Assembly: GCA_015179045.1 (NCBI GenBank)
Contig: WHUZ01000019.1
Coordinates: 62,001 to 126,000, forward strand
DNA from: Kalaharituber pfeilii
Taxonomy: Eukaryota > Ascomycota > Pezizomycetes > Pezizales > Pezizaceae
Direction: 5' to 3'
DNA: 64,000 nt
Position 1 is the stretch's first letter. Every line of letters starts with the position of its first letter. Both the position numbers and the translations under genes were made by a program. Under the pieces are notes generated by a model. The model did no database searches, was not told the DNA's origin, and saw nothing but the letters and a program-made list of their open reading frames with translations. Shown in pieces: positions 9,920 to 21,872 of the stretch.

Positions 9920-10680
9920 GAAACCGGCCAGCCGATTGGAGCTTAACCTAATCCGGGAGTTACTGCCCTAAATGGCTAAAGTATTTCAAGATCCCTGTGT
10001 TAGAATACTCTAGTGAGATCTTGGCACCCGTGCCACTCACGTGACATCGCCTGACGGTGATACCTATTGGCTCGTTCTATATGAGTCTATTCAACATCAT
10101 GTATAAAATTTTTTCTTTGTCACCACAAGTCTATGGCAAACCCTCATGTATATATAGCAGCTGTTTCGACCTCGATGGTCGTGGGAGAAACGAACAAGCT
10201 TCATTCCGTCTTTCATCTTTCCTTACCCTGTACCAAGCAGACTAGACTGGTTGCAAGCACCATATGTGTAGCTTCGCTGCCACTGGATATCATTTTATTC
10301 ACGAACTGGCTTGGTGGACACACAGGAGGTATGCGATGACACTATATCTGCATGCACGCGTGGACCGGATCTGGGCCTTGGTGGACTGTCGACAACAAAA
10401 CGGCAGCAAGGCAGATAAAGCAATCAAATGATCTAATATCGCAAATACTGTACAATAGCATAGCAAGTAAGCATGTAAGAGAGAAAGAAAACCAGCGCCC
10501 CTTCCTCCCACCGCAGCCCCATGGTCCAGCCAAGGACTGACTAAGCTCCCCATCAGATTGCCGGACACTTTACTCATTATGCCACACCGTCACCCCTTCA
10601 ATGTCTTCCCTTCTCAAGTCAATGCCTATCCTCAATAAGACCTTCCACACCTCATTTACGTACTATGCTCATGCCATGAC
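9920..10680. other. no gene seen; downstream of the propeller gene
   Basis: Short frames on both strands look like noise. It is the probable 3-prime flank of the minus-strand gene that ends at 10681. Confidence 0.35.
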
Positions 10681-12118
10681 TCAAACCAGCACCATTCCCA
10701 TGCTCCTACTCGTGGCTCCGGTTCCTCGCACCGCAAAACTCTGTACCCCCTTGATCTGTCCTCGCCCCGCCCTTACATCCCACACATTCACTGCGACCTC
10801 ATTCTCTCCCGGGCTCAACCCATAAACAAACCCACTCTTGTGGAATGTGGCATCAAGCATACCAACGTTTACTGGGTTTGTCATATTGACGTTCCCGAGC
10901 ACCTGTCCGTCAGGAATGGAGATTTCAACTAGGTTGCTCCCCCCGCCGTCGGTGACGAAAAAGCTGTTGCGCGTGGGGCTGTAAGTGGACCAGCACGTCG
11001 CTACTTGTCCGGGTATCTGGACGAGCTGCAGGTTGGTAGGGTCCACGTCCTGGGTGCCCGGCGTCTTAGGCTCAACAGGCAACTTGACAATTCCGGCACC
11101 AACAGTTGGGTCCGTGAATACGATGGTGTCCACGTCGTCGTTTCCGGGAACTGGTGAAAATCCGAATAAGATTGCGGTTCCGGGCGGAGAAAACCTCTGT
11201 ACAGTTTCGGCACCGCCTACGAGCCCTGTCGCAGTGTTGACGGGATAACGGAGAATGACACCGGGTGCAGCAGGGGTGCTGCCGGGGTTGCCCTTGATGG
11301 TGACCAGAAGAGCGCTGGAAGAGGGGTTGAAGGAGAGGCCGGAGACGGTGCCTGGGGGGCCTGCAGGCGGAGTGGTTTGATTGAGGGAAAAGGGGCGCGG
11401 GTTGCAGTCCAATGACTGCAGGGAGAGGGCATTGGCACGGAAACAGGAGACTCCGTCCTTGGAACCGGCGAGGGCGACGCAGGCTAGAAAGCAACGAGTC
11501 AAGGCGTTAGTTCACTGACCCAACCGGGAATTCTATTTGGAGAGAGACAGGGCGCGACAGAGAGATATAGGGAGAAGGGAGGACATACCTGTCCTGAGTT
11601 TGGACGAGTACGCTACGGCCACAGGGAACTCTCCGTTGGGGATCTTAGCCGGCGTGGACATGGGCTTGAGGCGGGTACAGTCCCTGTAATCGATGGCCAG
11701 CATAGACAATGAGTTATCGCCAGCATTGACGGCAAAAAGTCTCTACATGTCAATCCCATCGATATCGGTCTCGTCAGTACATGTCAACCACATGATGGTT
11801 GGAAATGCAACTTACCCGTCCATGGGCCACCATAGCCCCCTGGCTCAATAATGTATCCCCTGTAAGTGGCTCTCCTGTCATCGCATTCAGTGCAGCCATC
11901 CCGCGGCCGCCCGTAGGAGTCTCGATGCCCTCGCCCATGAGCATGCCAGTTGCAGGGTCGATTTTGATTGCAACAACAGAGTTGACGTCATTGTTGGTGA
12001 GAAAGTAGACGCAGCTCGCGGGTTTTAGAGTGTGGGTTTGTTTGGAGGGAAGGGAAGAGGCCAGCTGGGTGGTAAAGGCGATGGAGAGGAAGGTGAAGAA
12101 GGTAAATAGCCTGTTCAT
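10681..12118 (-). CDS. three-exon secreted beta-propeller-like protein (lactonase / carboxymuconate-cyclase-like)
   Basis: I place exons at 12118-11816, 11742-11589 and 11483-10681 on the minus strand, giving 419 residues and a stop. Intron 1 (73 nt) is GTAAGT...TAG in phase 0. Intron 2 (105 nt) is GTATGT...CTAG in phase 1. Both splices give continuous sense (AMVAHGR|RLFAVNAGDNSL; KLRT|ACVALAGSK). Residues 1 to about 22 form a signal peptide with a hydrophobic core, so the product should be secreted. Blade-like repeats are visible: VYFLTNNDVNSVVAIKIDP, LFAVNAGDNSLSMLAID, LSFNPSSSALLVTIKG and FFVTDGGGSNLVEISI. These resemble fungal secreted proteins usually named 3-carboxymuconate cyclase-like or seven-bladed lactonase. 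Catalytic activity is not shown by the sequence. It stands alone with no co-oriented neighbour. Confidence 0.82.
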
Positions 12119-14239
12119 GGCTGGCTGTGGTCCCGGTGTCCAACCGGAAGACAGATAAAGTGCAACTTAACGAAAGGCGAAGAATTGACGGTCCTGTGAT
12201 GGAATAGTATGTAAATAGCTCAAGCGAATGTGTAGAACAAGCGATCTCGTTGTATGACGTTGTTTTTGATGATGATCATGAGGATGTTGCTGTTTGCTAG
12301 TGATACAATCTCAGGTGGCGACGTCTCCAGTCTTATAGCTCCTCCTCGACCTCCTCCTCACTCCGAGCAGTCCCTAAACGAAATTGATGCATGTCTGAAG
12401 CATCGTTCCAGAATCATCATACGCCGGCAACTGTAAGCTGCGAATGAGGTTCGGCAGGCACTCCAACGGGCCCTGGCAGCAACTGACGTCTGCAGGGCAA
12501 GTACTGTAACTTGTCTTTGTTCCCAAAATACCTGCCAAGAACGGTATATACACATGATATTTGAGTTTTTCTCGAACAAATTTAGCATGGTGGTTCGTGA
12601 AACGCCGTTACGCAGCGGGCGCTAACAGGTTCTGGCAGTACGGAAGTGCAGGGATATATAGCCGTGATCACGTTCGCGAAATTTAAACTTTCTAGTTTTC
12701 TTGTATCGGAAAAATAAAGTATTCCAAATACCTACAGTACGGTGAATTAATTAATTAACGTTCTGTTGACATGAGCCCCTGACGTGGGGGCCCTCCGGTG
12801 CCTTGGCACCGCCCAGGAAATCGAGCAAGCGGCGGCATGTACGGAGTACTGGTATGCGACTCAGTATTCCAAATACTACTTCCGAACATGGTTACTCGAT
12901 AAGCGGACGCAGGTGCATATTTCGAGTTCGCCCGCAAAAAAAACAAGGGGTACGTACTCATGACCCGGAATTGCGGCTTGTATTTTTTAAGCGCGAATTC
13001 GGACTCTCGGGTCTGCGTACCATTCGGAATTTTTTTTTAACGAAATAATGGGGTGGGGATATCTGCTCAGCCCAGTTGTCGGCACTGAGTCATCACCATA
13101 ACGTGGAGTCATGTGAGTTTTGACATTTTATCTACTTCCCAGTTTCGGTGCATTAGAAATGGATGATAATAGGGCTGGACTCGAAACTTTTCTTCAGTGG
13201 AGATTGAAGCTTTGTCCGCAATTTGCCCAAAATTCAGACCTCAGAAATTCTGGAAACCTCGACACCGAAACTCGTAGGTCTGGCTACCACTTTAGTTGGC
13301 TGGTTTTCTTCAAAGTTTGTTCCGTTAATAGAAGGCAATCGATAGCATTCCTGAGAAATGAAGTCCCCCCTGTTCTGGTACCAAGATTCCCCTTTCTAAG
13401 CGGATAAGAATCGAGAAAGTGCTAGCCTGATTTTTTAAGCCTTCGGACAAACTGACATTCCATAAGCTACCCAAGACGCCAAGAATGTAATATACAGCAC
13501 TGTCTACAGTTGTCGTCCTTTTTCTCTCGGTCAAGTAACCCCGCGTACGGGCTCTCAGCTCGTAGCAGGAGCTCATTATTACCTGGAGCCAGGTTTGTGA
13601 CACCGGATTGTGGGCCGCATTTCCAATACTACTTACCTATCTACCTACCTACACGACTTCACTGTGGCTGCAGGTAAACAACATGCGGATACTGTGTTCT
13701 ACCGGGATATTGCGCATAACCGGGATATTGCGCAACCCCGGATAAGTGAAAATAAGACTATTACAAATTACTGAGTGGTTCAATCACATCAGGAATTTAG
13801 GTACATCTCAATTATACATGGGAGAGTAGTTTTGGCACCTCAGTTTGTATCCATCTGAGGATGACATGCTGTAGTGTACTGAGACATACCTAATTAGGCA
13901 ATAGGGAACCTCTGTTTATAAAATCAGACACAGACTAGCTAGAGTGCTGATGTGCTTAATTACATATCAGCTTATGCTCATGATCATATATACCAAGTTT
14001 GGTACTGATATGAGTATTGTAGCAGAAGTACTAACTGAAAATATTCAGAAATAGTAGCAATTCGGTAGTTATAGAAGTAGGCAGGCTAATAGGGGATACA
14101 ATAGGCTTAAATATAAGTAGAAAGGGTTCTTACAGCTAAAGCATATGGTAAAGATTTATTTTTAACAGTCCTAGAACCCTATATAGTAATTGGAGTTATA
14201 AGGAATAGTATACTATAATTCATATTTTATAAGATATAT
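12119..14239. other. upstream of the propeller gene; no gene recognised
   Basis: The proximal part is presumably the promoter of the minus-strand gene; no TATA element is certain. Frames at 13120-13407 (plus) and 13325-13603 (minus) overlap each other and have no known domain. Bases 13661-13680 share GTGGCTGCAGGT with other repeats in the window. The AT-rich tract 13750-14240 carries no clear feature. Confidence 0.35.
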
Positions 14240-14692
14240 TATGATCGAGAGGGCAGCTCTTGCTGGCCCTTCTTATAGCCAACCCTGCGTGGCCTACTGT
14301 ATATTGTGATTGCTATCTATGCTACCTTAACAGACCTCCAGCAGCTTCAGCAGTTCACGTAACTCCGTCAATAGCTATCCCCATAGCTCTGCCCTGCCAT
14401 GGCGAACAGCTGCAAGCGGGGTCATGTGATTAAAAAAAAAAAAAAAAAAAATTCCCCATAGCTCCAGCCCTGACTGTTCCTCCGAGGTGTGGCTGTTCCT
14501 CTGGAATCTCCGGCTCGTGCCCAAGGCACTGTCTTACCGCTCTGACCATGCCGGCATTCCTTGTGATACACATCCCTGACCAACCCATGTTTCATTGCCA
14601 GACTGTAGCTATCAGTTGGTCAGGCCGGATCGTCACCAGCAGCTTTACAGGTCAATGTGGGTTGATATCTCCTTCGCGTGTAGACCCTGACA
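14240..14692 (-). mobile_element. degenerate solo LTR holding a mini-retroposon
   Basis: In reverse this matches the LTR at 35381-35760. Its start (TGTCAGGGTCTA) is at 14692, and shared blocks are TGTAGCTATC, GGTCAATGTGG and AGAGGGCAGCTCTTGCTGGCCC. Its 3-prime end near 14240 is truncated or diverged. A family G mini-retroposon sits inside. Confidence 0.6.
14390..14452 (+). mobile_element. mini-hairpin retroposon, family G
   Basis: The body starts TGCCCTGCCATGGCG and continues to AGCGGGGTCATGTGATT and poly(A). The target duplication TCCCCATAGCTC is at 14378-14389 and 14453-14464. It is inserted in the degenerate LTR. Confidence 0.88.
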
Positions 14693-14765
14693 TACAATGG
14701 GTGCTTAAGGATTAGGAAATAGGGCGGAGCCGGCCTGTTAAAATCCAGGAGAGCGGAATTAGTAT

Positions 14766-14826
14766 ATGTTTTTTTTTGTTTTGTTTTTTGTCACGTGACC
14801 CCGCATGCAGCTGTTCGCCATGGCAG

Positions 14827-14863
<37 letters not shown>

Positions 14864-15188
14864 CATTACTCGCATACCGCCTTGTAGGCTACGGCGAGGG
14901 TGTAGATACATGCAGAATAATAAACGGAAAAATAAATAGCATATAAAACCATAAAGTGAAAGGAAAAAAAGTGAGATTATATCCGGTTACTCCGCCGCCC
15001 AGTCCATCACCTCCGCCAACGTTATCTCTCCCCCCTCCTTATCTCTTGACAGCTCCCTTAACCCCGCCTCTCCTCTCGGTAGTCTTTTCTTCCACACTTC
15101 ACACCTACTCATGATGTGCTCAAAATTTTCGAAGTCTCTTCCGCACCATCTGCATTCGGGAGAGGTCTCCTTCCCTATTTGGCAGGGC
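14766..15188 (-). mobile_element. mini-hairpin retroposon, family G, split by a LINE
   Basis: On the minus strand the body (GCCCTGCCATGGCGAAC...GTCACGTGAC, poly(A)) is interrupted at its 5-prime CCCTGCC by the LINE 14829-15179. The outer target copies ATTAGTAT are at 14758-14765 and 15189-15196. The order of events is clear: mini element first, LINE second. Confidence 0.8.
14829..15179 (-). mobile_element. 5-prime-truncated Tad1-like LINE, ORF2 C-terminus
   Basis: The minus strand encodes the last 60 or so residues of ORF2 with an intact CRWC...H...C knuckle (IMSRCEVW) and the end TLAEVMDWAAE. Then come the UTR, the CTCGCC..GCCTACAAGGC..GCGAG hairpin and a long poly(A). The target duplication TGGCAGGG (14821-14828 and 15180-15187) comes from the family G body. 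It is near-identical to 46910-48084. Confidence 0.88.
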
Positions 15189-15195
15189 ATTAGTA

Positions 15196-15420
15196 TGTTA
15201 CGGTGTCTGCGATTGCAGCGAAATGTAGGTGTAACTTAGGACTTTTTTTTTTTATATATATATATCATGTAACCCCGCATGCGGCTGTTCGCCATGGCAG
15301 GGCGTGTAACTTAGGACAACGCTTGGAACTTGACTTTTGTATGAGGCCGTGAAGGCCTCTATATATAGGCGTCCAGCGTGTCGGTTATTTGCATTATTCT
15401 ATTTAACATTGAGTGCTAAC
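15196..15420 (-). mobile_element. LTR relic
   Basis: It begins TGTTACGGTGTCTGCGAT and shares GTGTAACTTAGGACA and a TATA-like CTCTATATATAGG stretch with the LTR family in reverse. The other end is not resolved. It is interrupted by the mini-retroposon 15243-15303. Confidence 0.45.
15243..15303 (-). mobile_element. mini-hairpin retroposon, family G
   Basis: On the minus strand it starts GCCCTGCCATGGCGAACAGC, then GGGGTTACATGATATAT and poly(A). The perfect 14-bp target duplication GTGTAACTTAGGAC is at 15229-15242 and 15304-15317. The TGATAT just before poly(A) resembles the LINE tail. Confidence 0.9.
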
Positions 15421-15544
15421 TAACAAGCTTCTCTCTCATCATTGTCATGGCATCGATAACTATGGATGACGTGATTATCATGCGTCATGGCATCATTGAT
15501 ACTTTGTTCGGTCGCCCTGACGAGGGGCAAGACCAACGACGCGA

Positions 15545-15835
15545 AGCCATCGCCATAGCCAAGGAGGGAGTCGAAAGAAGCAGAGAAGGAACTGCGGGCA
15601 GGGATGAACATAGTGGCAAAGAGGCAGTGGACAGAGGGAAGAGACAGGCTGAACTTGGAATACAGACCGATCCAGAGGCTAGGCAGGATGACAATCACTC
15701 TAGGGACCCTATTGGGCGGAAAATGTTTGAGTGGATGGAGATTCAAGATAGCAAAGGTGGATGGCCAGAGTGCTGGTGGTGCAGGATGGAAAAGGAGACG
15801 ACGGAACATATCCTGGATAGGTGTGAGGTGTGTGT
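15545..15835 (+). pseudogene. LINE ORF2 C-terminal relic
   Basis: Across shifting frames the plus strand encodes AGMNIVAKRQWTEGRDRLNL, RPIQRLGRMTITLGTLLGGK and WPECWWCRMEKETTEHILD, the RNase H-to-zinc-knuckle tail of a diverged LINE. Frame changes show it is dead. An LTR relic begins right after it. Confidence 0.65.
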
Positions 15836-16042
15836 TACAGTATCTGCGATGTGCAGCGAAATGTAGGTGAAACTTAGGACACCGCTTGGAGCTCAACGTT
15901 TGTATAGGGCCGTTCTTAGACCTCTATATAGGCCTTCCCTCCAGCGCGTCATTCATTGCACTATTCTAGATGGCATTAGTAACAAGTGCATCATAATCTT
16001 TCATCATTACCTTGTAAGGGCATCAGTCATTACCCTGCGTCA
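15836..16042 (-). mobile_element. LTR relic
   Basis: It starts TGTTACAGTATCTGCGATGT and is alignable by eye with 15196-15420 (CTTAGGACACCGCTTGGA, CTCTATATAGGCCT). The distal end is unclear. Confidence 0.4.
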
Positions 16043-16056
16043 CTGTGGATACCATG

Positions 16057-16393
16057 GAGATGGCATGTAGGGGAAGGGGACGGCCCAGAATGCAGGTGGT
16101 GCGGGGAAGAGGAGGAGACGACGAGACATTTGCTAGAACAGTGCAGAGTGTGGAGACGGAGATGGCCAGGGGGAGAGGAGCACGTCAGGAGACCACCGCG
16201 GGACAAAGGGGAGGGGGGAGAGGACCCGCTGAAGAAGTTGATGGAGCTGCCCGGAGAATGAAGAGTTCACTTATTTATTATTCTTTCATTTCTGTTATTC
16301 TGTTATCCGTTATGTTCTATATTTATATATAACACATCGCCATAGCCCATAGGGCGGCAAGCGATTAATGATATAAAAAAAAAAAAAAAAAAA
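16057..16393 (+). mobile_element. 5-prime-truncated LINE, ORF2 C-terminus
   Basis: It encodes GDGPECRWCGEE, TTRHLLEQCRVW and EDPLKKLMELPGE before the stop, with an intact C-C-H-C knuckle. The tail hairpin is ATCGCC..GCCCATAGGGC..GCGAT, a compensatory change of the outer stem. The target duplication CTGTGGATACCATG is at 16043-16056 and 16394-16407. This LINE subfamily differs from 7570-9650. Confidence 0.88.
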
Positions 16394-16407
16394 CTGTGGA
16401 TACCATG

Positions 16408-17470
16408 TCTGGGGGCCCTGACAGTGTGGAGGAGGTGGCCAGTGGGGGGATAAGAAGGCCACCGGCAGGACAGGACGAGCTGGGCCAGCTATCAGAGCTG
16501 ATGAGGTGGGCGGAGAGATGACGGGGAAGGCAGGAAGTGCTGTCGACATTTGGGTCGTTTGGTTCGTTTCTGGTTTATGTTTACGACTTGGCTCAATTTT
16601 CGTTATTTATTCCACATCCACCTGCCTGGTCTTCACCAGACTGTTTCGTTTCTCCCTTCTTCATCTGTCCCATCTATATGCATCCCATCTGTAACTCTTT
16701 CCACCAATGCGCCGAGTCTCTGGTATTTGACTAGTCCTCCCTCCCACCTCCGGATAATCACAACTGCCTTTCCTGCCGCCCTCTGCTGCTTCAATTGCCA
16801 TCGGGCTCCAGCGATCTTCATGCCTAATTTTATTATCCACCTCCGACCAGTTCCAAACATTCCACCGCCTCCTGGTCACAGCGTTATGTCGTAAAAAGGG
16901 CTTGCTCTTCGTAGGAGTGGTCCTTGAGGTGGTAGCCTTTTTCCTCTGGGCCAGATCGGAAGATGGATCTCGCCTTTTAACGATGCTGGGTGGGGAGAGA
17001 GGGGCTGACCTTAAGTTTCGGGGGTGGTGCGGAGGTTCGAGCAACTGCTTCGGCGTATGAAAGCAACTCCATTTGCAGAACGTCTCGGGGTAGTCACATT
17101 CTGACTGCTCGATTTCCATATCCGCAGTACGGTGTAGATGGTGTGGAGTTATTGTAGGGCCCACGCCCCATTCAGTGCTGCAGAGCACTGGATAAACCTG
17201 AGGGGTTCTTTTGGCACATTATCTTCCTCAAGATCCACCTTTTTCTACCCTTATGATTTTATACAACAGCTCCTGCCTAACCTTAGTGGTAGGCGAGCAT
17301 TCAAAAGTGGTGATCGGTCCCGTGGAAGCGATGGTGGGGTTGTAGGTGGTGTGGGCTGTGGAGTAAACGGTACGAACTGATTTCCTCGGTGGGAGCCACG
17401 CCTTGAGCCTCTATGGAAGGTAATGTTGCGTGTTGACTAATCAGTCGGATGGTTTGGGTAACTCGTGTCG
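16408..17470 (-). pseudogene. LINE ORF1 relic (and ORF2 scrap at its left end)
   Basis: From about 17460 to 16640 the minus strand encodes, with stops and shifts, an ORF1-like protein: a Pro/Thr-rich N-terminal part (FTPQPTPPTTPPSLP), a middle part, and an RRM-like end (GTGRRWIIKLGMKIAGARW). It is colinear with 43560-45125. About 16408-16520 (plus) ends QDELGQLSELMRWAER, which resembles another ORF2 C-terminus. Confidence 0.6.
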
Positions 17471-20080
17471 TGTGTGGCCGACGGGGCGAAAAGCCAGCAT
17501 CTTGGACTAAAAATTAGATAAAGATAAACAGCTCGGTGAGAGCCATTTGTCCATATAGGTATCGCGAGCTAGGTTTCTCCACCAGTTCGTTCCGTGAGAG
17601 TTGGCGTCGGTCAGTTATGCAGTTGTATTTCCAGCTTATGCATCTGGTGATTCGCTCGAACGGTATATTGATAGCTAGGATACTATCATACTAGTAGATA
17701 GCGTTCGGCTGAATGAGCTGAAAGGTACATACAAGGTGACGCATTCTTTGGCTAGCTTACCAATTCGTCATCTTCATCAGCAAACAGGCAAATTGTACGC
17801 TTCAGACTTCATTCACCCACTGGAAGGAAAAAAAAAAAAAGCAAAAAAGTAAAACAAGTTGCCTCGATTCCACTAGAATTTAAGCATATGGAACTGGAGT
17901 ATCACAGTCCATCTTGCCAGTAAAACGCTAGGCAACCAGCTTCCCCACCTCGATGTGAGAACCTCATTGGTAGATGGGCTGAGAATTATTACATTGGTGA
18001 ATGGTTCAGCTGTCATTCGTTAATGCAATGAACCATACAGCTGCCAACAGTCGAACAACATTGGCCCATGCACACCATTGGTGTAGGGGCCGTAACAGCT
18101 CGTTGTCTAATCTCAAGGAGCCGGGAAATTGACCAGAAGGAAAGATAGGTTGCTAGACCCACAAAGCAGAGGACAGGAAGAGAAGAGAGACACTCATTTG
18201 AATTTCTGGAACGAAGAGAAGGTCAAAGGATGGGATTTCTGCAGGTCTCGAGTAATATTTTATCTCCTTCGTCAGTAGCATCAACTCTCGCCGTACTATT
18301 CGTCCGTAGAGTATATATGAATAACAATATGACTTACAAGAAAATAGGCTTTAGAGCATACACCGAGTTACCATTGTGCCTTCCAGCGCAGTAATTTCAC
18401 ATTCCTAGCCGCCTGACTCGAATTCTTGAGGGGCGTTACACACTCGCCTGGAATCCGGCGATTGCTACCATTGGCAGGATCTAAACTTACACGAGCTTGG
18501 TGACGTCAAGAATGCAGAAGAGTTAAGATGCGAGGAAGAGATCGACTCCCATCTCGCGCAAACCCTTTGCTCCCGCAATATGAACCAGATGCGCATTTCT
18601 ACTCCACGTGTAGAATGTATACGCAAGCACATGTGTTTCTGACGGCGATTTCCGAATATCCGCAGCAAATGTTCCTGAGCAGTCGCCTTACATTTGCTTG
18701 ATAGGCTGCGCGATGAATAACAATGTCAGGGACAGTAATGTTAACGCCTAACCTAGCAGCCCTATGTTGTTTCCCGGTTCCTCCCACGCCAATGCAGTCT
18801 AACGCATCCTATCTTGCAGAACCGTCCTACATTACCCTAATTACTTGCATATATTGGAGATCCTAATGCTAACTGTTGACTCCCAAAGACTATGCAAAAT
18901 AGATCACTGGCCTATATGTATATGTATTATTGACCAGTGAGAACTTGCAGTGAAACCTCTCATATTGGATCGTGTACAATTGGATATTGGATACAGTAAT
19001 GCGTACTATCTCAAGGAAATGAGGCCCTATGGGACATTTGTCCCACTCTTGTCATCCAATGACAGGTTCAACTGTGAAAGTCATCAAGAAAAGCAAAATA
19101 CCTTTCAGGGTGTGGTTCATATTCCAGCTCTTTCACTCCTATTCGAGGGTTTCAGACATAATCAGCTATATCCTTGCGGGTCACCACAGCTCAAGGAGCG
19201 GCAAGCAAGTAATGATAAAAACGAAAAAAGAAAAAAGAAAAAAGAAAAAAAAAACAAAAAAATAAATACCGTGCATCTTGTCGATTATCGCAATGTTAAG
19301 CGAAAAGATATGGTTCTTGATTATTGGGCAATTCGAAATTGCACCGTTCTGGTGTGTCGCTGACAAGACAACATGCATCATGACCAACAGCTACCTAAGC
19401 TAAGCATCCAATGATAGAAATGTTGACTTGCCAACTTTGTGTAGCACGCCAGCGCCGCCATGCATGCAAACAAATGGGGAAAAGCCCGTATTCATTCGAT
19501 GTTGGACTTGGCAGAATAGATTTGAAGCATTGCCTATCCCCAGTGTAACTTATCAGCTTACTTATGAGCTTATCATGCTACACGCTTCTTACCTTAGACA
19601 GGTGAACCCTTGGAGTATGCGAGAGGGTACCAGTAACAGCAGCAATACTAGTAGAAGCTAAGCGGAATGATAGGCTAGGTACACTGACATATTGTTAAAA
19701 TCGTACATTGCATGTATTTGCTGTGCAGTCGATAACCCCGAATGCGATAGCCATGTTGGTCACTATGACTGTGGAGATATGCCTTCGGAGGAATATGCTC
19801 ATTGAACATTTTGAAGCATTACAATTTCTTGATTCTTCTCCAAAAGCTCTCAAAATCTCCAGAGTCGGTCTTGAAGGCTTCCACTGCTATCACAACCGTA
19901 AAGATAATGTTCCATGTCATCATTGTCATGGAGGGGGCTTGGCCTATGGAGCCCAGAAATACGATCTGTCTCATGATGGCAAGAATCCTGGATTTGCTGA
20001 AGGTTGGTTGCTGTCACGATGCCAGTATTCTCAAGCCGCACTCTATCTCCCAATAAATCAGGTCCCATAAGCGGTATACG
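17471..20080. other. no gene recognised
   Basis: Only short frames occur. A purine/A-rich tract lies at 19203-19265. A degraded LINE tail (CCATAAGCGGTATACGAGCAATAATATAT, oligo-A) ends this stretch at about 20065-20110. Frames at 19708-20070 and 19802-20056 overlap and look non-coding. Confidence 0.35.
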
Positions 20081-20501
20081 AGCAATAATATATATATATT
20101 AAAAAAAAAATGGATCACGTTTACACTAATAGAAATGTCAACCTAAAATACGGAATTGAACATGTCCAAATTATTACCCAAATGTGGGCACGCGCGCGCA
20201 TCTTACGAGCGCATTGAAGTTGAGGGCACTGTCGAGACCCACCACCCTACTATAAATGTAATAGAGATCGACGTGCATGTTTGCTCCTCAAGTCAATAGT
20301 CTGATTTGGTTGCGGTTAAGTCTGCCCCTGGCCTTTATTACGCAAACCATAGAAGACTCGGTAGCAAGGCATGTAGATACCATGGGCTGCATGGGCATAC
20401 CGTGGGATCGGCATAATCGTCTGTTTTGTGGATCGAGAGGCGGTATGTTGAGTGCCACGGTGAGGAAACTGAAGTCAGCTCCAATGGACGAGTTAACAGT
20501 T

Positions 20502-20599
20502 TTTTATTTTTTTTTTTTTTCATATATATCATTAATCGCGTGCCGCCCTAAGGCCTATGGCAATATGACCCCGCTTGCAGCTGTTCGCCATGGCAGGGC
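20502..20599 (-). mobile_element. chimeric mini-retroposon (family G head, LINE-tail hairpin end)
   Basis: On the minus strand it starts GCCCTGCCATGGCGAACAGC and runs to GCGGGGTCATAT. It then changes to the LINE tail TTGCCATAGGCCTTAGGGCG..GCGATTAATGATATAT and poly(A). A single perfect 14-bp target duplication ACGAGTTAACAGTT (20488-20501 and 20600-20613) flanks the whole, so both parts were inserted together. Confidence 0.85.
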
Positions 20600-20613
20600 A
20601 CGAGTTAACAGTT

Positions 20614-21535
20614 GACCGCCCGGTAACTAAGCAAGATGCTCAGTGAATTAAAGAATCTTGCTCTAATCTGAGAGAAGAAGGAGCCTCGCTTAATGGTCAA
20701 GGAAAGAAGACCCAAGCCGATAATGAAACATGTTTTTTGGCAGCAAAGGAGTTTGAAGTAGCACAATGTGGTTGACGAGAGCCATATAGGTAGAGTTCGT
20801 TGAATTCGAGCAAATGGTACCTCACCAGTTTGTGCTTCTGCCCGCTCTTTTGTATCCTACGATAGAGAGAGAATGCATGTACACATCATGAGAATGCTTT
20901 TTTTTTTGTATTTTGTAATTTTTTTATTTTTTTTTCGTTTGGCCATGTAACCCCACACAAACAGGGCAACGTAGTTGCCAATTTTATGTTCGCTATGGCA
21001 GTCCCCCTGAAGCGAGAGTTGATTGTGACCCAGACGCCAACGAATCAGGAATCATCTAGCCACTTTTGGTAACAACTCGTCCTTGCTTGGCAACAGCGGT
21101 AGAGGCTCCTCATCCCGATAAAAATGTAAGTAATTTTTGGCAGCAATTCCCTAACTTTTTCTTAATTCAGATTTAAAACCGATAAAGTTGTTCAGTTTGC
21201 TTGAAAGAACAAAGCTACGGTTTTTCGGAGGCCGCGGAGGGGAGAACCTTCGAAGTTCTCTATTGGCAAACCAGTCTGTTACTGATGTCTCGCGCTTTAA
21301 TTCCTCGCTCCGGTGTACAGTGTGGCAGTCTTAGCTGGCCCTTCCTAAATTTCCAAATATAGCACTTATAATTACTATGAGTGTGGAGCAAAAGAAAAAG
21401 TAACTGCGCACACAAGAAAGGCCATTCTGCATATTAAAACCGTAAGCAGAAAGTTCAATACAGAACCTGAACTAATCATGGATCAAAAGCTAAGTTTTAG
21501 GAAAATTCTTCCCGACACTTGCATTCTGATCATAT
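20614..21535. other. no gene seen; possible old family G copy at about 20897-21001
   Basis: A T-rich tract followed by GGCCATGTAACCCC...GTTCGCTATGGCAG resembles an expanded and diverged minus-strand family G element. No target duplication could be fixed. Confidence 0.4.
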
Positions 21536-21540
21536 TGCGT

Positions 21541-21545
<5 letters not shown>

Positions 21546-21574
<29 letters not shown>

Positions 21575-21614
21575 GTCACCTGACCCCGCATGCAGCTGTT
21601 CGCCATGGCAGGGC
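21546..21614 (-). mobile_element. mini-hairpin retroposon, family G
   Basis: On the minus strand it starts GCCCTGCCATGGCGAACAGC, then TGCGGGGTCAGGTGAC and about 30 A. The perfect target duplication TGCGTGGGAC is at 21536-21545 and 21615-21624. Confidence 0.9.
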
Positions 21615-21812
21615 TGCGTGGGACATTAGACTCCCGTAGAAATACGTCAAAAGGTTAAGAATTTTTGTGGACAAAGATAAAATCAGTGGACGCATCATAA
21701 AATACAGTCGGGGTGGTGTCTTGATAATAATGGTATCACATAAATCCACGCATTGTAAGAACTGGAAGATCGTATCGTTGTACTCGAATACTTTGGATCA
21801 GGCGGAGATAGG

Positions 21813-21872
21813 GCCCTGCCATGGCGAACAGCTACAAGCGGGGTCACGTGAAATAAAAAAAAAAAAAAAAAT
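21813..21872 (+). mobile_element. mini-hairpin retroposon, family G
   Basis: The body starts GCCCTGCCATGGCGAACAGC and ends AGCGGGGTCACGTGAAAT plus poly(A). The perfect 12-bp target duplication GGCGGAGATAGG is at 21801-21812 and 21873-21884. Confidence 0.92.
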
